Below the pieces are notes generated by a model. It was not told where the DNA came from, made no database searches, and saw only the letters and a list, made by a program, of their open reading frames with translations. Below are positions 6,622 to 10,100 of a DNA stretch of 10,100 nucleotides, piece by piece. Numbering within the stretch: position 1 is the stretch's first letter; each line of letters opens with the position of its first letter. Source of the stretch: JAWOFN01 sp046497505 [NCBI: bacterium] (lineage in GTDB: Bacteria; Blakebacterota; Blakebacteria; Blakebacterales); the NCBI GenBank assembly GCA_046497505.1, contig JAWOFN010000071.1, positions 1-10,100 of the forward strand, in the 5' to 3' direction. A program made the translations under genes and the position numbers.

Positions 6622-6869
6622 GGATGAGCCCTTCGGCGGGCTGAAGGTAAGGAGGGGATTGCGGGTATCGGGTCAGAGACGCGGCGATTATCCTGTGAAC
6701 GCTCGAAAAGACCGCACGTCCATCAAGCGTACCGGGGTCCCTCATATAGAGGCACTGAGGGACCGAGCAGCCGAGAGATCGAGTAATCGGGGGAACGAGG
6801 AACCGGGAGACCGGTCAGCCGAGAGGGCATCAGGTCCAGGATCCCATCCCCCGGAAGCGAAAGAGACCT
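6622..6869 (+). other. Leader region upstream of the outer-membrane protein gene
   Basis: No gene recognised. It holds the octamer array at 6746-6825. I see no convincing -35/-10 pair. The ribosome binding site for the downstream gene is probably the GGAAG at 6853-6857, about a dozen bases before the ATG. Confidence 0.4.
6746..6825. repeat. Ten degenerate tandem octamers, consensus RYCGRGNN
   Basis: 80 bases divide without remainder into ten 8-base units. Base 4 is G in all ten, base 1 is a purine in all ten, base 6 is G in nine, base 3 is C in eight, and base 5 is A or G in all. Examples are ACCGAGCA (6762-6769), GCCGAGAG (6770-6777 and 6818-6825) and ATCGAGTA (6778-6785). The array ends 44 bases before the outer-membrane protein gene. 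Flanking sequence does not continue the pattern. Function unknown. Confidence 0.65.
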
Positions 6870-7511
6870 ATGAGGAACATCAAGCTGTCCGCCCTGTTCA
6901 TCTGCGCGCTGACCATGATCGTGGCCGGCCTTCCTGCCGACCGGGCCGATGCCCAGACCTACAAGCGGTTCACCATGAGGGTCGGCGGGAATCTGGAACT
7001 CCCTTCCGGGGACTTCTCCCAGACCCGGATCGGAACGGGCGGCTACGCCGACACCGGTGCCGGCTACGAGTTCGGCATGCTCTTCCGGCTGGCCAACGAG
7101 CTGTACATCATCGGGGAGCACCAGCGTCACTTCTTCGAAGTGTACGAGGAACTCCTGACCTTCGATTCCGGGGTCTCCATCACCGACGCCTCCTGGGACG
7201 TGGAACACTTCGGGCTGGGTATCCGGGGGTCCTTCGGGGACTACGACGACGTCCAGATGTGGCTGCAGGGGACCACCGGATGGTACCGGGGCTACTACTC
7301 GGAATCGGGTGATTCCACCTCGGCGTCCTACACCAGCGAGTGGAACATGGGCGTGAGTGCCGGGGCAGGACTGCTCTTCCCGGTCCATCGCCTCCTGGTC
7401 ATCGAGGCGGGGATGCGCGTGCATACCCTGACCCTCCGCTTCGACACCATGTTCGACAAGCCCGTCCTCTGGCTGAGCGTGGGCACGGCCCTGCACGTGG
7501 CCATCTGGTAG
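6870..7511 (+). CDS. Outer-membrane beta-barrel protein with signal peptide
   Basis: 213 residues from ATG 6870. The N-terminus is a clear Sec signal peptide (MRNIKLSALFICALTMIVAG, then cleavage after ADA at about residue 28, mature protein starting QT). The mature part is a run of amphipathic strands rich in Gly, Tyr, Phe and Trp with alternating residues, for example FTMRVGGNLELP, YEFGMLFRLANELYIIG, HFGLGIRGSFGDY and MGVSAGAGLLFPV. It ends in LHVAIW; a C-terminal aromatic residue preceded by alternating hydrophobics is the usual signal for BAM-dependent insertion. Length and pattern fit small eight-stranded barrels of the OmpW/OmpA-barrel/OprF-like type, but no specific family motif is visible. 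It is preceded by the octamer array and transcribed convergently with the metallopeptidase operon, separated by a shared hairpin region. Confidence 0.75.
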   Translation: MRNIKLSALFICALTMIVAGLPADRADAQTYKRFTMRVGGNLELPSGDFSQTRIGTGGYADTGAGYEFGMLFRLANELYIIGEHQRHFFEVYEELLTFDSGVSITDASWDVEHFGLGIRGSFGDYDDVQMWLQGTTGWYRGYYSESGDSTSASYTSEWNMGVSAGAGLLFPVHRLLVIEAGMRVHTLTLRFDTMFDKPVLWLSVGTALHVAIW

Positions 7512-7522
7512 CAGCTCCATCC

Positions 7523-7594
7523 GGGGCCCGGTCCGGTTCGCTCCCCCCTCGGCGGGGGAGATCGTCCGGAAGGGTGGGAGGGGTCCCGGGCCCC
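7523..7594. terminator. Nested hairpin region between convergent genes (bidirectional terminator)
   Basis: Outer arms GGGGCCCGG (7523-7531) and CCGGGCCCC (7586-7594) are perfectly complementary. Inside them is a second stem, CTCCCCC (7541-7547) with GGGGGAG (7554-7560), loop of six. The two genes end on either side at 7511 and 7600-7598, so the structure could terminate both. No U-runs are present. Confidence 0.5.
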
Positions 7595-7597
7595 CTC

Positions 7598-8467
7598 CTA
7601 CGCCAGCCCCAGGTCCTCCATGTCATCCTCGTCGAAGCCCAGGTAGTGGGCCAGCTCGTGGTAGAGTGTGATCTCGATCTCGCTGATGAGGGTCTTCCGG
7701 TCGGGACACTCCCGTTCCAGGTTCCCCTTGAAGAGGAAGATGGTCCCCGGCCGTTCGAGGGGGTTGAAGACGCTTCGGTCCATCATGCTGGTCCCGGTGA
7801 ACAGACCGAGGATGTCGGGAGGCAGGGGCGGTTCGTCCTCGAAGGGGGACTCGGCCAGTTCGCGGGAGGGGAAGGGTTCCACGACCACCGGCGTCGCGTC
7901 CAGCACCTCCTGGAAGACCCCGGGGAGGCGGGCGACGGCCTCCTCCACCGCCGCGTCGAGCTCCCGGTCGGTCAGGCGGTTGGGGAGGGGGAAGGCCGCG
8001 GGGTCCAGTCCGGACGCCTTCCGGTCCGCCTCTTCCGCCTCGTCCGTACGACCGGTCCGCTCCATGATGCGGGCCAGCAGGTCCCACAGCTCCGGGTCGG
8101 AGCCCTCCTTCCCCAGCGCCCTCCGGGCCGCCGCCTCCGCCTCGTCGAACGCCCACAGCCGGAATGCCGCGTACGCCCGCCACGTCCGGGCGCCGCGCAG
8201 GGCGTTCTCGGTGTCCCCGTCGGCGGGCTCCCCTCCGGGGTGGTCGGTCTCGGGCGTCCGGACGGTGAGGAGCCGCTCCGCTTCCCGGGCGGAGTCGAGG
8301 GCCTCCCCGGCGAGTTCCGCGAAGTAGGCCGCCGCTGTGCGGGCCAGGAGTACCCACGGGTCCTCCGGGTGGTCTTCGTGGAGGCCGCGGGCCGAGTCCA
8401 GTGCCGCGTTGGCGTCCCCGGCGTCCAGGAAGGCCCAGACGGCGTCGATACGTGATGGCAGGTCCAT
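7598..8467 (-). CDS. TPR-containing zincin metallopeptidase (TTHA0227/DUF1025-like)
   Basis: 289 residues from ATG 8467. Residues about 5-155 are all-alpha, with TPR-like repeats (DAGDANAALDSARGLHEDHP near 15, FDEAEAAARRALGKEGSDPE near 107, TGRTDEAEEADRKASGLDP near 138). Residues about 170-289 form a compact zincin: it begins with an ELDAAVEEAVARLPGVFQEVLD helix, goes through the hydrophobic GTIFLFKGNLERECPD, and ends in LYHELAHYLGFDEDDMEDLG. This gives HExxHxxGxxE, with His270, Glu271, His274 and Glu280. That is the form seen in the small MMP_TtHA0227-type metallopeptidase family, which is usually about 120-130 residues and stands alone. The N-terminal TPR extension is notable. No signal peptide, so cytoplasmic. 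It lies 30 bases after the PbpC stop, with a G-rich site about seven bases before the ATG, so it is probably co-transcribed. Substrate unknown. Confidence 0.78.
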   Translation of the reverse strand: MDLPSRIDAVWAFLDAGDANAALDSARGLHEDHPEDPWVLLARTAAAYFAELAGEALDSAREAERLLTVRTPETDHPGGEPADGDTENALRGARTWRAYAAFRLWAFDEAEAAARRALGKEGSDPELWDLLARIMERTGRTDEAEEADRKASGLDPAAFPLPNRLTDRELDAAVEEAVARLPGVFQEVLDATPVVVEPFPSRELAESPFEDEPPLPPDILGLFTGTSMMDRSVFNPLERPGTIFLFKGNLERECPDRKTLISEIEITLYHELAHYLGFDEDDMEDLGLA

Positions 8468-8497
8468 AGGAGGTCCCCCGCTCTCGGGATCGGGTGG

Positions 8498-10012
8498 TCA
8501 GGGACTTTGGGAGGGGCCCTGGATGGTCATCTCCATCCGGCTGGTGCGCCCCTCGTCGTCCATGCACACCACCCGGTGGTGTCCTTCGGAGGGGTCGAGG
8601 AAGGCCGCCCGCTCGGGCGGCCCCCGGCTCACCAGCTCCCCGTCCACGAACCAGTAGAGGGTGCGGACCGAGCTGGGGGCCGAGGCCTCGAGCCGGATGC
8701 GCTGGTCTTCGAGGGGCACCCCCTCTCTCAGGATATACGTCACCCCGGCCACGGGGGAGCGGATCCGGGGACCGCTGCCTGAAGCGAGGGTCGCGCAGGA
8801 GGGGAGGTGTTCGGGGAACTCGGGGACCGGGTGCCCGCTGGCCTTGAGCCAGGCGGCCATCCCCGCCGGCCAGACCACCCGGGTCTCCAGGTGCCGGCTC
8901 CGCCCCGCCCTGCAGTGGGGACAGAGACGGGAACCGGTGACATCGTCCACCTCGAACCGCACGTGGAGGTCGCAGGTCCGGTCGGGGGAGACCCCGGGCA
9001 GGTAGAGCTCGGCCCGCACGTCCGGGCATCCGGGGCCGGGGGGGAGTCCGGAGAGGGAGCATACCAGGCGCTCCTCCACCCCCGGCGGAGGGGTGAAGAC
9101 CGTGCCCCCGTCCGACTCCAGGGAGGATGCCAGGTCGAAGAGGAGGGGGCCCGCGGCGTCGGCCCCCACCAGAGCGCGGCTGGCGGTGCCGTCGAAGTTG
9201 CCCAGCCACACGCCCACCGTGTAGCGGGGGGTGTAACCCACGCTCCACGCGTCATGGTGACCGTACGAGGTGCCCGTCTTCCAGGCCATGGAGGGGAGGT
9301 GTACCGCGTCCTCCCAGGCGGAGGGCAGGTCGGGACGCCGGACCTCGGTGAGCATGTCGGTGACGATGTAGGCGGCACCCGGACTCAGCACGGGGCGGGG
9401 CCGGGGTGCCGGGGCCTCCCGGAGCAGGCGGGGAGGACGGAATCCGCCCCCCTCGGCCAGCGTGGCGTAGAGGTTGGTCAGCTCCAGCAGGGTGAAGCCG
9501 GCACCTCCCAGGATGAGGGAGAGCCCGTAGTGGGTCCGCTCCTCCTCCAGGGTGCTGATCCCGGCTGTGCGGAGGAAGTCGTAGAAGCGCCCCATGCCGA
9601 GGCGGTGGAGGAGATACACCGCCGGCACGTTCATGGAACGCGCCAGGGCCTCCCCTGCGGTGACGTAGCCGCGGTAGCTCCCGTCGTAGTTCTGGGGGGC
9701 GTACCCCGCGTAGCTGGCGGGCACGTCCTCCAGCAGGGTGGAGGGGGTGATGAGCCGGTCGTCCAGGGCGAGGGCGTAGGCGAAGGGTTTGAGGGTGGAG
9801 CCGGGGGAGCGGGGGGCCAGGGCCCCGTTCACCTGTCCCTGGGTCGTGACGTCGCCGTAGTCCCCTGAGCCGACCAGGGCCAGGACCGAACGGCCGGCGT
9901 TCTCGATGACCACCACCGCCCCGTTGCCGACCCCCCGGCCGGCCAGTTCCAGCAGGCGGCGTTCCAGGAGCTCGGAGGTCCTCTCCTGGATCCGGGGATC
10001 GATGGCGGTGAC
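8498..10012 (-). CDS. pbpC: Penicillin-binding protein 1C, transpeptidase half only (5' truncated, joined to another gene)
   Basis: About 504 residues of PbpC, the periplasmic bifunctional peptidoglycan synthase (E. coli about 770 residues). Homology starts at VTAIDPRIQERTSELLERRL, the transition into the transpeptidase domain. Catalytic motifs are intact: S-T-L-K in SPGSTLKPF (about 71 residues from the join), S-M-N in RSMNVPAV, and K-T-G in WKTGTSYG. The family-specific C-terminal region follows, with CSLSGLPPGPGCP and CDLH cysteines, then a BiPBP_C-like beta domain ending about ten residues before the stop. The transmembrane anchor and glycosyltransferase domain, about 250 residues, are missing. 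Upstream, the same frame continues without a stop into argininosuccinate synthase-like sequence to the right edge, so the true pbpC start is not in the window. An internal ATG at 10072 lies in the foreign part and is not the PbpC start. The TPR-zincin gene follows 30 bases later. Confidence 0.8.
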   Translation of the reverse strand, partial: VTAIDPRIQERTSELLERRLLELAGRGVGNGAVVVIENAGRSVLALVGSGDYGDVTTQGQVNGALAPRSPGSTLKPFAYALALDDRLITPSTLLEDVPASYAGYAPQNYDGSYRGYVTAGEALARSMNVPAVYLLHRLGMGRFYDFLRTAGISTLEEERTHYGLSLILGGAGFTLLELTNLYATLAEGGGFRPPRLLREAPAPRPRPVLSPGAAYIVTDMLTEVRRPDLPSAWEDAVHLPSMAWKTGTSYGHHDAWSVGYTPRYTVGVWLGNFDGTASRALVGADAAGPLLFDLASSLESDGGTVFTPPPGVEERLVCSLSGLPPGPGCPDVRAELYLPGVSPDRTCDLHVRFEVDDVTGSRLCPHCRAGRSRHLETRVVWPAGMAAWLKASGHPVPEFPEHLPSCATLASGSGPRIRSPVAGVTYILREGVPLEDQRIRLEASAPSSVRTLYWFVDGELVSRGPPERAAFLDPSEGHHRVVCMDDEGRTSRMEMTIQGPSQSP

Positions 10013-10100
10013 TCGTGCGATAGCAGTGCCGAGCAAATATTTGCCCTCGTAAACGGCACCAGACTGAACCATGGGGAAAATATAGTCTTTAACAAGCTCT
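10013..10100 (-). pseudogene. argG: Argininosuccinate synthase fragment fused in frame to PbpC
   Basis: The last 29 codons before the edge read ELVKDYIFPMVQ then SGAVYEGKYLLGTAIAR. This is the conserved segment of argininosuccinate synthase (roughly residues 70-98 of the 400-residue type; typically D-F-x-x-P-x-x-Q-x-x-A-x-Y-E-x-x-Y-x-L-x-T-x-L/I-A-R-P), the ATP-dependent enzyme joining citrulline and aspartate. The expected next residues (P-x-I-A) are replaced by PbpC sequence. The fragment is 41/88 G+C (about 47%), whereas 9961-10010 is 33/50 (66%). Codons such as GTT, AAA, TAT, ATT, TTG differ from the neighbours. The source is another genome, either by mis-assembly or by recombination. Confidence 0.75.

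Noticed and set aside
6245-7312. Plus-strand frame of about 355 codons spanning the remnant region and the outer-membrane protein gene
   Set aside because: Only the part at about 6425-6607 resembles protein families; the rest runs through the octamer array and the beta-barrel gene out of frame.
8603-8622. Perfect inverted repeat, 9-bp arms (GGCCGCCCG) with a 2-base loop
   Set aside because: It lies inside the pbpC coding sequence, encoding Pro-Glu-Arg-Ala-Ala; GC-rich codons make such palindromes likely and the loop is too small for a normal terminator.
7623-9248. Minus-strand frame of about 540 codons overlapping both pbpC and the metallopeptidase gene
   Set aside because: Arg/Gly/Pro-rich composition in the wrong frame; both real genes in the region have catalytic motifs intact.

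Overview
This is a high-GC window (about two-thirds G+C by eye) from a Gram-negative bacterium. The Gram-negative call rests on a signal-peptide beta-barrel protein ending in Trp, a PbpC-type peptidoglycan transpeptidase and several exported proteins. A TPR plus PD40-propeller protein paired with a carboxypeptidase-regulatory-like protein is a style common in Gemmatimonadota and Acidobacteriota. That affiliation is an inference with low confidence. There are no RNA genes, CRISPR arrays, insertion sequences or phage genes that I can see.

Layout. (1) Positions 1-2887, minus strand: a two-gene translationally coupled unit, an exported TPR/PD40-propeller protein followed by a carboxypeptidase-regulatory-like exported protein that runs off the left edge. 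(2) 2888-3198: divergent intergenic region. (3) 3199-6074, plus strand: a divergent TsaE-like P-loop protein, a large nitronate monooxygenase-family flavoprotein with a Cys-containing C-terminal extension, a strong hairpin terminator, then a hotdog-fold (PaaI-like) thioesterase. (4) 6079-6607: remains of an extended short-chain dehydrogenase without its N-terminal Rossmann motif and with an internal deletion/frameshift. It is followed in the shifted frame by what looks like the C-terminus of a PLP-dependent 2-oxoamine synthase. (5) 6746-6825: ten degenerate tandem octamers. (6) 6870-7511: an outer-membrane beta-barrel protein. (7) 7598-10100, minus strand: the transpeptidase half of PbpC followed by a TPR-zincin metallopeptidase. 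The PbpC frame continues upstream into an unrelated, much more AT-rich argininosuccinate synthase fragment at the right edge.

How it fits together. Two themes stand out. Ordinary cell-envelope and metabolic genes make up most of the window. Three loci carry truncated or chimeric genes: the TsaE-like gene with its catalytic positions changed, the dehydrogenase/PLP-synthase remnant, and the ArgG-PbpC in-frame join. The ArgG-PbpC join shows an abrupt composition change and is most simply a chimeric assembly join. The others may be real gene decay. I found no convincing new multi-gene defence or mobile system. The most unusual non-coding signal is the octamer array upstream of the outer-membrane protein gene.
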